Positions 9,129-19,400 of a DNA stretch of 64,000 nt are shown piece after piece (the first letter of the stretch is position 1; every line of letters starts with the position of its first letter). Source of the DNA: Cohaesibacter sp. (GTDB lineage Bacteria > Pseudomonadota > Alphaproteobacteria > Rhizobiales > Cohaesibacteraceae); contig JAOAQZ010000043.1 in the NCBI GenBank assembly GCA_025210795.1, forward strand, positions 1 through 64,000. The letters run 5' to 3'. Under the pieces are notes generated by a model, which saw nothing but the letters and a program-made list of their open reading frames with translations, was not told the origin of the DNA and did not search any database. A program made the position numbers and the translations under genes.

Positions 9129-10292
9129 ATGACCAGCGGCTCTTCCAAAATGACAGGCAAAGCTGTTGGCGTGATCCCTGCCGAGCTTGAGATTGAAGCC
9201 TTGGCTGCTGGTCCGGTTTTTCATCTTAAAGGTGACTGGACGATTGAAACAGCGCAAGACGCGGATGAGCAAGTCTCTTCTCTGCTCGCCGAGCCTGTCC
9301 GTCCCAATCAGCTTGATCTCAGCCAGTTGGGGGCACTTGATACATCAGGCGCCTGGATCATCTTGCGGCTTATGCGCAGTTTGCATATTCCGCTTGAGAT
9401 GGTTGAGGGGCTCTCTCATGAGCAAAAGGTGCTTTTTGTTGCGGTTGATGAGACCAATCACAAAGAGCCTGAGCTGCGCAAAAGTCTGAGCGGGCCAAAA
9501 GCCCTGTTGGAAGCGCTTGGTCGCAATGTGATGGAGATCTATCAGGATATCCTGATCCTTGCTCATTTGATGGGGGGCGTTGTAAGGGGCGTCTTTATCT
9601 CGCTTTTCAATATCCGCAAATTGCGCATCACCTCCATTGTCCATCATATTGACCAGACAGGCTTGCAAGCTGTGCCTATTGTGGCGCTGATGTCCTTTTT
9701 GGTTGGCGCTATTGTTGCCCAGCAAGGGGCTTATCAATTACGCAAATTTGGGGCCGAGCCGTTTGTAATTGATCTTGTCGGTATTCTTGTGTTGCGCGAA
9801 GTAGGGGTGCTTTTGACTGCCATTTTGGTGGCCGGTCGTTCAGGCAGCGCCTTTACCGCTGAGATTGGCTCCATGCGCATGCGTGAGGAAATTGATGCCT
9901 TGCGGGTGATGGGGCTGAATGTCTCGCAAGTGTTGATCACACCGCGGGTTCTGGCGCTGGTCATTTCACTGCCTCTTTTGGGACTGGTTGCCAATGTGGC
10001 GGCGCTTGTCGGAGCGGGGAGTTTGCTTTGGGCCTATTCGGGGATCACAATTGAGGCCTATATTTCGTGGCTCAGAGAGGCGGTTGCGGTCAATACCTTC
10101 CTTGTGGGCCTCATCAAAGCTCCTTTTATGGCGCTGATCATTGCCCTTATTTCCTGCTCGGAAGGCTTGCAGGTTGGCGGCAGCGCCGAGAGCCTTGGCC
10201 GCAGAACAACGGCGGCGGTGGTGAAATCCATCTTTCTGGTGGTTGTGGTTGATGGCATTTTCGCCATCTTCTTTGCGGCAATCGGATTTTAG
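9129..10292 (+). CDS. mlaE: MlaE-type ABC lipid transporter permease with N-terminal STAS domain
   Basis: 387 residues. Residues about 20-115 form a STAS domain, with LDLSQLGALDTSGAWIIL containing the usual Asp-Thr-Ser-Gly signature. The MlaE permease follows (about 165-385, five or six membrane segments), with EIGSMRMREEIDALRVMG, the conserved coupling region facing the ATPase. In E. coli the STAS protein MlaB is separate; here it is fused to the permease, a common arrangement outside enterics. The complex moves phospholipids between inner and outer membranes to maintain outer-membrane asymmetry. First gene of an operon with mlaF (12 bp gap), mlaD and a lipoprotein gene. Confidence 0.94.
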   Translation: MTSGSSKMTGKAVGVIPAELEIEALAAGPVFHLKGDWTIETAQDADEQVSSLLAEPVRPNQLDLSQLGALDTSGAWIILRLMRSLHIPLEMVEGLSHEQKVLFVAVDETNHKEPELRKSLSGPKALLEALGRNVMEIYQDILILAHLMGGVVRGVFISLFNIRKLRITSIVHHIDQTGLQAVPIVALMSFLVGAIVAQQGAYQLRKFGAEPFVIDLVGILVLREVGVLLTAILVAGRSGSAFTAEIGSMRMREEIDALRVMGLNVSQVLITPRVLALVISLPLLGLVANVAALVGAGSLLWAYSGITIEAYISWLREAVAVNTFLVGLIKAPFMALIIALISCSEGLQVGGSAESLGRRTTAAVVKSIFLVVVVDGIFAIFFAAIGF

Positions 10293-10303
10293 GGAGCGGC
10301 CAC

Positions 10304-11116
10304 ATGACAGACATTCTATCACCCCATGATGGCCAGACCGGTGCTAAAGACAATGCCTGTCTTTTGTCGGTGCGCGATATTGAGGTAGGCTTTGATAGCA
10401 AGACAATCCTGAAAAATCTTGATCTTGATGTTTATCGGGGCGAGGTTTTGGGGGTTGTTGGTGCATCTGGCACGGGCAAATCTGTTTTGCTGCGCACTAT
10501 TTTGGGGCTGAATAAACGCCAGAACGGCAAATTGGTTCTGTTCGGGCAGGATATGGCCCATCTGTCCCTTGGTGAGCGCAAGAATATCGAGCGCAAACTC
10601 GGGGTCTTGTTCCAGCATGGGGCGCTGTTTTCCTCGCTCTCTGTCCTTCAGAATATTCAGGTGCCGATGCGCGAATATCTCTCGCTGCCACAGCGCCTGA
10701 TGGATGAACTTGCCCTCTCCAAGCTGGAGCTGGTCGGGTTGCCTGCAGATGCGGCCCATAAGTTCCCGTCAGAATTATCCGGCGGGATGATCAAGCGCGC
10801 CGCATTGGCCCGTGCGCTGGCGCTTGATCCTGCTTTGGTGTTTTTGGATGAGCCCACATCCGGCCTTGATCCGATCGGGGCTGCGGATTTTGATGATCTT
10901 ATTCTGACCTTGCGAAAGTCTTTGGGTCTGACTGTTTTTATGGTAACCCATGATCTGGACAGTCTTTACAATGCCTGTGATCGAATCGCAGTGCTGAGCG
11001 AGGGGAAAGTTCTGACTTGCGGGACTGTCGAGCAATTGCAAACCTATGATCATCCGTGGGTGAAACGGTATTTTTCAGGAACGCGCGCCAAGCGCCAATG
11101 GGGTGGAGCCGTCTAG
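10304..11116 (+). CDS. mlaF: MlaF-type ABC transporter ATP-binding protein
   Basis: 270 residues. All ABC ATPase motifs are present: Walker A GASGTGKS (about residue 56), signature SELSGGM, Walker B ALVFLDEPTSGLDP, and the switch histidine in MVTHDLDSL. It energises lipid transport through the MlaE permease. The start has AGGGAG seven bases upstream. The stop codon TAG is directly followed by the ATG of mlaD, indicating translational coupling. Cytoplasmic face of the inner membrane. Confidence 0.95.
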   Translation: MTDILSPHDGQTGAKDNACLLSVRDIEVGFDSKTILKNLDLDVYRGEVLGVVGASGTGKSVLLRTILGLNKRQNGKLVLFGQDMAHLSLGERKNIERKLGVLFQHGALFSSLSVLQNIQVPMREYLSLPQRLMDELALSKLELVGLPADAAHKFPSELSGGMIKRAALARALALDPALVFLDEPTSGLDPIGAADFDDLILTLRKSLGLTVFMVTHDLDSLYNACDRIAVLSEGKVLTCGTVEQLQTYDHPWVKRYFSGTRAKRQWGGAV

Positions 11117-12514
11117 ATGGAAACCAAAGCAAATTTTGTTGCGATTGGCCTGTTCACGCTCATCCTGATCGCCGTTGGGTTCGGCTTTGTTTTCTGGATT
11201 GCCAATTTTGATGAAAACCGCCCCATGAAGGAGCTGACCATCCGCTTTCCCGGCTCTGTTGCCGGTCTTAGTCAGGGTGGGATGGTCATGTTCAATGGTA
11301 TTGATGTGGGGGAGGTCAAACGCCTGTCTTATGACCCCGTTAATCCAAAGCATGTGATTGCGGTGCTTAAGGTTGATTCCGGTATTCCGCTCAAAGCAGA
11401 CAGCAATATCACCCTGTCTTATCAGGGGCTGACCGGCATTGGCTATATCGAGATGAAAGGGGGAACAGAGAGTCTTCCCAACGTTTTCTCACAAAGCGAG
11501 CCGTCTGAGCTAATGGCTAGTAATTCCGCCTTTGAGGATTTGATGGCCGGCGCGCGGGTTGTTTTGTCCCGTGCTGACAGCATCCTCTCCAAGGTCGAAA
11601 CTGTGGTGGATACCAATGAGGCGCGGATCAACAATTCGATTGAAAATGTTGAGACCTTTACCTTGGCCCTTAAAAACAATGCTGACGGCATTGATAGTTT
11701 CCTCTCGGATGCCTCAAGCGCTGCCAAGGGGCTCACCAGCCTGTCTGCAAAGCTTGAGACGCTTAGCACCAAGGCGGAAAAGCTGATTGGTGCGGTTGAG
11801 CCGGAGAGTGTGCAGAAGAGCGTCAAGAATGTTGAGACCTTTACCGATAATCTTGCCAAGGCATCCAATAATTTTGACGCAGTGATTGCGGATGCGTCTT
11901 CTGCTGCCAAGAATATCAATGAATTTTCCGGCCAACTCAGCACGTCGCTCGATAAGGTGGATGGTCTTGTCGCCAGTATTGACCCCGTGGTGGTGCGACA
12001 GTCGGTGGCTTCTTTGAGCACATTTGCCAAGTCACTTGATGAGTCATCGGATGATATCAGTGTCATTCTTGATGAGGCCAAGCAGGCCAGCACCAACATC
12101 AATAGCTTCTCGCAGGTCATGTCCTCTCGCAGTGAGGATTTCAACCAGATCATTAGCGACGCGCGCGATATTTCTGCGCGGCTGAATACGGCTTCCAAAA
12201 AAATCGACGGCATTCTGGGTAAAGTGGACGGCCTTTTGGATGACGGGGAAGGCGGCAAGGGCCTGATTGAAGAGGCAACGCTTGCAGCGCGGTCCATTCG
12301 CAAAGTGGCCGAGAGCTTCGAATCGCGTGCCGACCAGATCTCAAGCGGGCTTGCCCGTTTCTCCGGTCGGGGCCTTCGAGAAGTGGAAGGCATGGTGGGA
12401 GAGGCCCGCCAGACATTGCGGCGGCTTGAATCGGCCGTGGGTAAGCTGGAAGATGATCCGTCCAAGCTGATATTTGGCGGGAACAAGGTTAAAACTTACA
12501 ATAGGCGGCATTAA
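11117..12514 (+). CDS. mlaD: MlaD family (MCE domain) protein with long helical C-terminus
   Basis: 465 residues. One N-terminal membrane segment (about 9-29, FVAIGLFTLILIAVGFGFVF) anchors a periplasmic MCE domain (about 40-115, with GLSQGGMVMFNGIDVGEVK and LTGIGYIEMKGG). Residues 140-450 form a long amphipathic helical region with repeated Ser/Ala-rich heptad-like units (DASSAAK recurs), much longer than the 183-residue E. coli MlaD and closer to the longer MCE proteins. MCE subunits assemble as hexamers that bind lipid. GGAG eight bases before the ATG supports the start. No mlaC-type soluble carrier gene is present in this operon. Confidence 0.93.
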   Translation: METKANFVAIGLFTLILIAVGFGFVFWIANFDENRPMKELTIRFPGSVAGLSQGGMVMFNGIDVGEVKRLSYDPVNPKHVIAVLKVDSGIPLKADSNITLSYQGLTGIGYIEMKGGTESLPNVFSQSEPSELMASNSAFEDLMAGARVVLSRADSILSKVETVVDTNEARINNSIENVETFTLALKNNADGIDSFLSDASSAAKGLTSLSAKLETLSTKAEKLIGAVEPESVQKSVKNVETFTDNLAKASNNFDAVIADASSAAKNINEFSGQLSTSLDKVDGLVASIDPVVVRQSVASLSTFAKSLDESSDDISVILDEAKQASTNINSFSQVMSSRSEDFNQIISDARDISARLNTASKKIDGILGKVDGLLDDGEGGKGLIEEATLAARSIRKVAESFESRADQISSGLARFSGRGLREVEGMVGEARQTLRRLESAVGKLEDDPSKLIFGGNKVKTYNRRH

Positions 12515-12647
12515 CACCTGTTCACATTTTTTATAAAAGTGATATAGCTATAGTCTGCAATCGGAGAGCGGCATAATCAAAGTACATATAAGCCGCTTAT
12601 GAGTATTGATCATAATTGAGTTGATTTAAGTTCAGGGTTTTGGGGCA

Positions 12648-13250
12648 GTGCAGTTCATTCAAACATATCGTAGCTTGATGATTGCGCTTGGCTGTGCCTT
12701 GCTGCTTGGTGCCTGCTCTGGGTTGGGCGGCAAGGAATTGGCCACCTATGATCTGTCCGCACCGCAGGATTTTTCCTCTGTTCAGGGCCGGACCTCTGCC
12801 CAGATTCTTGTGCCGGTTCCAACTGCGCTCAAATCCCTTGATAGCGAAATGATTGTCGTGCGCCCCAGCGGCAGCGAGATCACCTATTATGGAGATTCCC
12901 AGTGGAGTGATCGCCTGCCACGCGTCGTGCAGGAAAAACTGATCCAGAGCTTTGAAAACTCTGGTCGCGTTCGCTCTGTAGCAAAGCCCGGTGAAGGGGT
13001 TGTGGTTGATTATAAAATCTCGGCCACCATCCGTCAGTTCGAGCTAAGGGAAGACGGGACGGGGCGTGCCGCGATTGCGTTATCTGTCAAGATCATCAAT
13101 GATCGCAATGGCCGCGTGCGGGCTTCCAAGCAATTCTCTGCGACCGTTCCGGCCCAGACCACCAGCGCTGAAAAGGGCGTTGCGGCCCTTGATCAAGCAC
13201 TGGATCTTGTCTTGCTAGAGATTGTCGGCTGGGTGGTTCGCGTTATCTAG
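12648..13250 (+). CDS. ABC-type transport auxiliary lipoprotein (PqiC/LptE-like fold family)
   Basis: 200 residues starting at GTG 12648, with AGGG upstream. A signal sequence ends in the lipobox LLGAC, with Cys at residue 23, so the protein is lipidated. The rest (ELATYDLSAP, then RLPRVVQEKLIQSFENSG) matches the ABC-transport auxiliary component family that accompanies MCE operons. By analogy with PqiC it should sit in the outer membrane at the end of the MCE conduit. It lies 134 bp after mlaD, in the same direction. Its TAG stop codon lies inside a palindrome. The likely family is clear; the contact partner is inferred. Confidence 0.85.
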   Translation: MQFIQTYRSLMIALGCALLLGACSGLGGKELATYDLSAPQDFSSVQGRTSAQILVPVPTALKSLDSEMIVVRPSGSEITYYGDSQWSDRLPRVVQEKLIQSFENSGRVRSVAKPGEGVVVDYKISATIRQFELREDGTGRAAIALSVKIINDRNGRVRASKQFSATVPAQTTSAEKGVAALDQALDLVLLEIVGWVVRVI

Positions 13251-13263
13251 GGGCAGGACCCTA
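13248..13263. repeat. Short palindromic element, copy 2 (variant TAGGGGCAGGACCCTA)
   Basis: Differs by one base from the copy at 31018-31033. The first three bases are the TAG stop codon of the lipoprotein gene. Confidence 0.45.
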
Positions 13264-13290
13264 GGCTTGCTTGAGCCTGAGGCTTAGTCT

Positions 13291-14280
13291 TTAGCTCTCT
13301 AGCACCATTTTCAAAAAATCAGCATCCACATTGCCGCCAGACAGCACAATCACTGCTGTGCCGCCATCAAGCTTGATCGCACCATTGAGCAGGCAGGCAA
13401 GGCCGATTGCCCCGCCCGGTTCCACGACCAGATGCAACTCTTTTAAAGCAAAGCCGACAGCCTTGATAATATCGTCATTGGTGGCGGTGACAGCGCCGGT
13501 GAGATGATCTTTCATCACCGCAAAGCTGTTGTCGCCGGGCATTGGAGCTAGGAGAGCGTCGCAATAGGAGGTTTCTTCCGTCTTTGAGGCTGGCTCTTGC
13601 TCAGGTGCCAGGCTCGGTTTGCCCGCTTTAAGGGATTCGGCCAGATCGTCATGCCCTGCTGGTTCACAGCCAAAAATCTGTGCTTTGGGGAAAGTGTGAT
13701 GGGTGGCGAGGCTGACGCCTGCGGCCAGGCCGCCGCCACTTGCCGGAACGAGTACCTTGTCAGGGATGAGGCCCAAATCAGTAAGATCCTGCGCAATTTC
13801 TAGCCCCAATGTGCCTTGGCCTGCCATGATCAGCGGGTCATTGAAGGGGTGGATGAAGGTGGCTCCGCGCTCCGCACAAATAGTTTTGGCAATGGCTTCG
13901 CGGTCCTCGCTATAGCGGTCATAGAAAATGATGTCCGCGCCAGATTGCTTTGTGCCTTCAATTTTTACTTTGGGCGCGTCAGATGGCATGACAATGGCCG
14001 CTGGCATGCCCAAAAGCCGTGCAGCTTCTGCCACCCCTTGCGCATGATTGCCTGAGGAACAGGCGACAACGCCGCCTGCTTTTTTGTCAGCAGGAATGGC
14101 TGCAAGCGCGTTATAGGCTCCGCGAAATTTGAAGGCGCCTTTTCTTTGAAGGCATTCAGGCTTGAAAAAGACCCGTCCGCCAAGCTGATCGTTGACTGCG
14201 GCAAATTCCAGCAAAGGGGTACGGGTTGCGATGCCTTCAAGGGTGGATGCAGCGGCTTGGATATCAGCGATCGAGAGCAT
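13291..14280 (-). CDS. Threonine/serine dehydratase (short form, PLP-dependent)
   Basis: 329 residues from the ATG at 14280; in-frame sequence further upstream is unlike the family. The PLP lysine is in GAFKFRGA (Lys51), the phosphate-binding SSGNHAQG follows, and ASGGGLAAG is the glycine-rich loop of fold-type II enzymes. No C-terminal ACT domain is present, so this is the short, non-feedback-inhibited type that deaminates threonine to 2-oxobutanoate (catabolic TdcB-like) or, less likely, a serine racemase. Residues EPGGAIGLACLL and VLSGGNVD are family-typical. It appears monocistronic, convergent with the lipid transport operon. Confidence 0.88.
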   Translation of the reverse strand: MLSIADIQAAASTLEGIATRTPLLEFAAVNDQLGGRVFFKPECLQRKGAFKFRGAYNALAAIPADKKAGGVVACSSGNHAQGVAEAARLLGMPAAIVMPSDAPKVKIEGTKQSGADIIFYDRYSEDREAIAKTICAERGATFIHPFNDPLIMAGQGTLGLEIAQDLTDLGLIPDKVLVPASGGGLAAGVSLATHHTFPKAQIFGCEPAGHDDLAESLKAGKPSLAPEQEPASKTEETSYCDALLAPMPGDNSFAVMKDHLTGAVTATNDDIIKAVGFALKELHLVVEPGGAIGLACLLNGAIKLDGGTAVIVLSGGNVDADFLKMVLES

Positions 14281-14436
14281 GGGTGAGCCTTGGCAGGTTA
14301 TTGGCTGTTTGATGAGCCTTAGGGAAAGGGAGTGCGTAGGTGGGTATCTTACCTTATGGCCCTTCGTTTCCCTTGCCAAGGTTTACGTCTATGCGTTTTT
14401 CCCTCATCCCCATATGGCCTATAGGGTGATTGGAAT

Positions 14437-15432
14437 TTATGGAACCATGTTGCGCGCAAACTGATTGGCGCTTGCCTGCCAGCTATGCTTGCTTGCAAAT
14501 TCGCGGCATGCTTTCCTGTCCAGTGTCAGGGCCTTTTCTACGGCTATCTGCAAATTGTCATGCAAGGCACCAACCGGTGCATCGCCGATTATATCCATGG
14601 GTCCCATCACCGGATAGGCCGCAACAGGCAGGCCCGAGGCAAGGGCTTCGAGCAATACGATGCCGAAAGTGTCGGTTTTTGACGGAAAGACAAAGACATC
14701 GCAGGAGGCGTAAATTTCAGCCAGCTCTTCCCCTTCTTTGAGGCCCAAAAAGACAGCGTCGGGATAGGCCTTTTCCAGCTCAGCTCTTTGCGGCCCGTCT
14801 CCCACCACGATCTTGCTGCCCTTGATATCAAGAGACAGGAAGGCTTCGATATTCTTTTCAACCGTAACCCGCCCCACATATAAAAGGCGGGGCTCTTTGT
14901 GGGCCAGCTCTCCTCGCCGCTCAGGGGTGAAGAGGTCAAGATCCACCCCGCGCCCCCAATAGGCCAGATTTTGAAAGCCCCGCTCGTCCAGATCTTTATA
15001 GAGGGACGGGGTCGCCACCATGCAGCAATTGCCGCCATTGTGGAATTTGCGCAGCAAATGATAGGTGAGCGACAGCGGTACGGGCCAGCGGGCGGCCACA
15101 TATTCGGGAAAACGGGTATGATAAGAGGTCGAGAAGGGAAGTTTCTTTGCAAGGCAGTAGCGTCGTGCCCAAAAGCCCAGAGGTCCTTCTGTGGCGATAT
15201 GCAGGTGCGCGGGGTTATGCGCCTTTATCAGGCGGCGCACCTTGCCACCCAGTGTCAGGGACAGGCGGATTTCGGGATAGGATGGGCAAGGGATCGTTTT
15301 AAAGTCTTGAGGGGTGAGATAGGCAATGGTCATGCCTTGGGCCTTCAATTCCTGCCCTAGCCGGTCCAGTGAGCGCACGACACCATTGACCTGAGGGTGC
15401 CAGGCATCGCTGACAATAAGGAGATCGGTCAT
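14437..15432 (-). CDS. GT4 family glycosyltransferase
   Basis: 331 residues. The start at 15432 overlaps the stop codon of the upstream phosphoesterase gene by four bases (ATGA), which fixes it and shows coupling. The N-terminus, DAWHPQVNGVVRSLDRLG, is typical of GT4 enzymes such as sulfoquinovosyl- and lipid-mannosyl/glucosyl transferases. YVGRVTVEKNIEAFL begins the nucleotide-sugar domain and PSKTDTFGIVLLEALASG carries the E-x7-E-type donor motif. A membrane-lipid or envelope glycan acceptor is inferred from the pairing with an LpxH-like protein. The exact sugar and acceptor cannot be read from sequence. Confidence 0.88.
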   Translation of the reverse strand: MTDLLIVSDAWHPQVNGVVRSLDRLGQELKAQGMTIAYLTPQDFKTIPCPSYPEIRLSLTLGGKVRRLIKAHNPAHLHIATEGPLGFWARRYCLAKKLPFSTSYHTRFPEYVAARWPVPLSLTYHLLRKFHNGGNCCMVATPSLYKDLDERGFQNLAYWGRGVDLDLFTPERRGELAHKEPRLLYVGRVTVEKNIEAFLSLDIKGSKIVVGDGPQRAELEKAYPDAVFLGLKEGEELAEIYASCDVFVFPSKTDTFGIVLLEALASGLPVAAYPVMGPMDIIGDAPVGALHDNLQIAVEKALTLDRKACREFASKHSWQASANQFARNMVP

Positions 15433-16256
15433 GCAATTGCCTTTGTTTTTGCGTCTGTCGCAGGAAGGGGAAGTGCAAGCGGATCCGGCTTTTTGCTTTC
15501 CTGTTCGCCCCAACGGATCAGCTCGAACTCGCCATCTTCATGTTCGATAATGGCTGTGCAGCTTTCTACCCAATCGCCGGTGTTCATATAGTCAATGCCG
15601 AATTTTGAGTGAATTTCCGCGTGATGGATATGGCCACAAATGACCCCGTCCACATTGTGTTTGAGCGCTTCTTGCGAGAGGGTTTCTTCAAAGGTGCCAA
15701 TGAAATTGACTGCATTTTTGACTTTCAGCTTTGCCCACGCGGAGAGGGACCAATAGCCAAAACCCAGTTTCCTGCGGGCAAGATTAAGCACAGTATTGAT
15801 GCCTAAAGCCAAGCTGTAGGCCCAATCCCCCAAATGGGCGAGCCATTTGGCGTGGCGGACGACCATATCGAATTGGTCGCCATGAATGACCAGAAATTTC
15901 TTGCCGTTCGCCGTTTCATGAATATGGGTTTCGACCACTTCGATACCGCCGAAATGTGCGCCGTAATAGTTGCGCAAGAACTCATCATGATTGCCGGGGA
16001 CATAGATGATGCGGCTGCCTTTGCGCGCTTTTCGCAGCAATTTTTGCACCACATCATTATGGCTTTGGGGCCAGTACCAGCCCTTTTGCAGGCGCCAGCC
16101 GTCAACAATGTCACCAACCAGATAAATGGTCTCGGCATCGTGAATTTTAAGGAAGTCCAGCAGCATTTCTGCCTGACAACCGCGAGTGCCCAGGTGAATG
16201 TCGGAGAGAAACAGGGCGCGGTGACGATAGGTACTTTCTGTATCGGGTGCAGACAT
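15429..16256 (-). CDS. LpxH-like UDP-2,3-diacylglucosamine diphosphatase family metallophosphoesterase
   Basis: 275 residues. Dinuclear metallophosphoesterase motifs occur in order: SDIHLG (Asp-x-His), VGDIVDGW, PGNHDE, HGDQFD and GHIHHAEI. The FLRNYYGAHFGGIEV region and overall length match the UDP-2,3-diacylglucosamine diphosphatase-like branch (COG2908) found widely in alphaproteobacteria, which is distinct from the canonical LpxI/LpxH. It is followed with a 4-bp overlap by a glycosyltransferase, a pair that recurs in related genomes and suggests a shared membrane-lipid pathway. Substrate is inferred only. Confidence 0.85.
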   Translation of the reverse strand: MSAPDTESTYRHRALFLSDIHLGTRGCQAEMLLDFLKIHDAETIYLVGDIVDGWRLQKGWYWPQSHNDVVQKLLRKARKGSRIIYVPGNHDEFLRNYYGAHFGGIEVVETHIHETANGKKFLVIHGDQFDMVVRHAKWLAHLGDWAYSLALGINTVLNLARRKLGFGYWSLSAWAKLKVKNAVNFIGTFEETLSQEALKHNVDGVICGHIHHAEIHSKFGIDYMNTGDWVESCTAIIEHEDGEFELIRWGEQESKKPDPLALPLPATDAKTKAIA

Positions 16257-16395
16257 GGCACGGTCCTGAAGCGAATGATTGAAGCGTTCGTCTTCTTCGC
16301 TTTTAAAAAGGACCTATCTCAGTTTTGTGACAGTGGAGCGGATTCAAACAGCTTGGCTGGTGCGGCGCTTTGTGCCCTGCTTCCATGCACCCAAA

Positions 16396-16427
16396 TAAAA
16401 AGGCAGCCATATAAGGCTGCCTTTAAA
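16396..16427 (-). terminator. Terminator of the GPR-like gene
   Basis: Perfect 10-bp stem AAAGGCAGCC (16399-16408) / GGCTGCCTTT (16415-16424) with a 6-nt loop. On the minus strand it is followed by TTTTTATTT. It lies just past the stop codon of the gene ending at 16450. Confidence 0.88.
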
Positions 16428-16449
16428 AGTCTTTGACTGGGCTTGGTTG

Positions 16450-19400
16450 TTAGCCAAGGCGTCCGGACGCATGGGCCAGCATGGTATAGACCTTGCCTGT
16501 CTCGGAGGTGAGATAGCCCATGGTTGCGGTGCCGTCATGATCCTTACGAGAAATATCATCAAGGATACGCTCAAAATCTGCCACATAACGATTGACTGTT
16601 GTGCGGAAATCATTGTCACGCTGATAGCGCATGCGCACATCTTCAAAGGTTTGCTGGCCTTTGAGGGTGTAAAGACGGCGGGTAAAGCTGCCTGCTTCAC
16701 CGCGGCGATAGCTTTCCCACGCCATGGTCTGGTTGGTGGGATCAATGCCGCGAATGATATCCTTGCTCAATGGAGCAAGAACGGCTGCATCGCCCGGTTG
16801 CGGCATGGCGTCTTCCGGCTGGGAAGAGGCGCGGCGCAACAGATCAGAGACCCATCCGCCCCGTTCTTCCGGCTCATGAGAGGCTTGCGGTGCATAAGGA
16901 CTAGGAGAGGCCGGCATGCTTGGCTCTGGACGATGCTGCTGCATTGGTGGCTGCTGCACCGGCGGCATTGGACGGCTTGCCGGTGCTGCTGGCGCTGCCG
17001 GGGCAGGGCGCTGGGGCGCACGATCGCTTGGAACCGTGTCAAAGCTGTTGCCATGACGCTGAACAATGCGGGACAGCTCTTTAAGAGCGTCGATCTGCTC
17101 GGTTACAACGCGGCGCATGGCACCTGTTGCTTCCTTGGTTTCATGCGGCAGATCGGCCAGACCATGTTTCAGCTCAGAGCGTGTTGCATCCAGATCGCGC
17201 TTGATATCTTGCGTGATGGTCCGGATGTCGGATGTTGCCTGCTCAAAGCGGCTATTGGCTTCGGAAATGGTTTGCGCCATTTCTTCGGTCATTTCCATTT
17301 GCGCTGCGCGGACACTTTCGGCAACACGGCGACCTTCAGAGGCTGCATTGATGCGCAATTGCTCCAACTGGTCCATTACATCTTTGGTAACGCCTTCTGT
17401 GCTCTGGCTTAGCAGCATGCCAACATCGCGGGCGCGACCTTCGGCAGTGTTGAGGGTGGAGGCAATGACAGCGGTGAAGTTATTCATTACAGCTTCAATC
17501 GCTTCTGTGCGCTTGGAAAGATCGTCTGTCAGTACGGTAAGGGCTGCCTGACGTTCTTCGACCGAGCCTTCTAGGCGGCTGTTGGTGCTCTCCATGAAGC
17601 GGGTGGTGTTGGCCAGTGCGGCTGCCTGCTCTTCGAACTTCTCGGACAGGCTGGAGACCTGACCGAGAATGCCGGTGGAGACGTTGCGCAGTTCTTGCAC
17701 ATTGCCGGTCAGCTGGCTCGCAGAAGACCCAGCTTTTTCGGTAACGGTCTCGACCACTTCGCGGAACTGGCTGGTCTGGTTGGACAGGCTGACCTCAATG
17801 GTGGAGAGGCTGCGACCGGCATTGACCAGCAATTCTTGCAGGGTGTCGTTAGCATTTTTCAGGCGCTCGACAATCTCGGTGCCGTCGGAGCGGAGAAGCT
17901 CGTTGGTGTTGTTGAGAGATTGTGCTGCATCCTCGGTGGAGCTTTCGATGGCCTGAACCAGACGCTTGTTGGATGTATCCAGATTGACAATGGCATCATG
18001 GCTGCTTTGAGCAATGGCCTTGACGAGGCTGGAGGAGGAGGTCTCAAGTGCAGCCCGAGCTTGCTCGGAGCTGACATTGAGAGCCTCAACAGCGCGGGTT
18101 GAGCTGCTGGACATGGCTTGGGCCGCAATCTGGGTTTGCTCTGTCAGATGGTCAGCTGCGCGCTGGGTGGTATCTGACATGGCCTGAACAGCTTTCTCGC
18201 TGCTTGCTTCCATGCTCTGTGCGGCTTGCGCGCTGTTTTCGGAAATCGCATTCACCGCACGGCTGCTATTTTCGGTGATGGCTTCAATGAGGCTTTCACC
18301 GGTTTGTGCCAATGTTTGCGACGCGCGCTGGCTTTCTTGCATGACGGCTTGCGTGATCTCGCCACCTTTGGTGGAGAGGCTATGCAGGATATTCTCGCCA
18401 GCTTGCTGGAAGGTGCTGGTGATGGAGCCGGAGCGGCTATCCAGTGCCTGAATGACGGAATTGCCTTTCTCATCCAGAATGGAGGAGAGTTCAGCAGAGC
18501 GGGCACCAAGAACAGCATTGAAGTTTTCTGTCCGGCTGGTGATTTCATCACTGGCGGTCGTCAAGGTTGTTGCCAGAGAATCCCGTGCCTTGGCGCTTTC
18601 AGAAGCAAAGCTTGTGGAGATGGCCTGCATGCGATCATTGAGGATGGCTTCAATTTGCGCCGAGCGGCTATCAAGGGTTTCTGCCACTTCAAAGACCTTG
18701 CTGCCGAGGGAGACATTGATCTCTGCCACGCGGTCAGACAGGGTTTCGGTCAGATCATGGGCCTGACGGGACAGGGTTTCTCCCACCATGGTGAGGCGGT
18801 TATCCATGGTCTCGGTGATGTCTTCCTGACCTTTGGAGTAAGCCGCGGCAATGTCGCGGGTGCGATCAAGCAATGTTTCGTTGATCTGGCGGGCGCGATT
18901 ATCCAGCGTGTCATCAAGGCGATGGGTGCGCTCATCAAGGGTGCTGTTGAGTGTATCGGCCTTGGTGGCAAAGGTCTGGGTGAGATTGGAGACATTCTCT
19001 TCAAAGCTGCCGAGGCGATCAGAAATATCTTTCTCAAAGCCGGAGGCGCGCTCGGTAAGAGATTGGGTCACCTCTTGTGCTTTGGCGCTGACGCTGACTG
19101 AGAAACCTTCCAGACGGGTGTCGAGCATGGTTTCAATGTCGCCTGCGCGGGTGAAGAGAGTTTCATCCAGCGTGTTGATGCGCTTGTCGACGGATTGTGT
19201 CAGATTTTCAAGGCGATCACCGAGATGGGAGACAAGGCTGCTGCCTTTAACCTCAATCACGTCATCAAAGGCGCGGAGGCGCTCTTCCATGGCAATGCGA
19301 ATGGCTTCGCTCTTGCCTTCCAGAGCTTCGGTCAGCTCGTTGCCAGCAAGGTCGAACAATTCTTTGACCTTGGTGCCGCGCTGGGCAATGACCTTGGCGA

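Noticed and set aside
11443..12486. 347-codon minus-strand frame across mlaD
   Set aside because: Ser/Arg-rich shadow of the helical repeat of MlaD.
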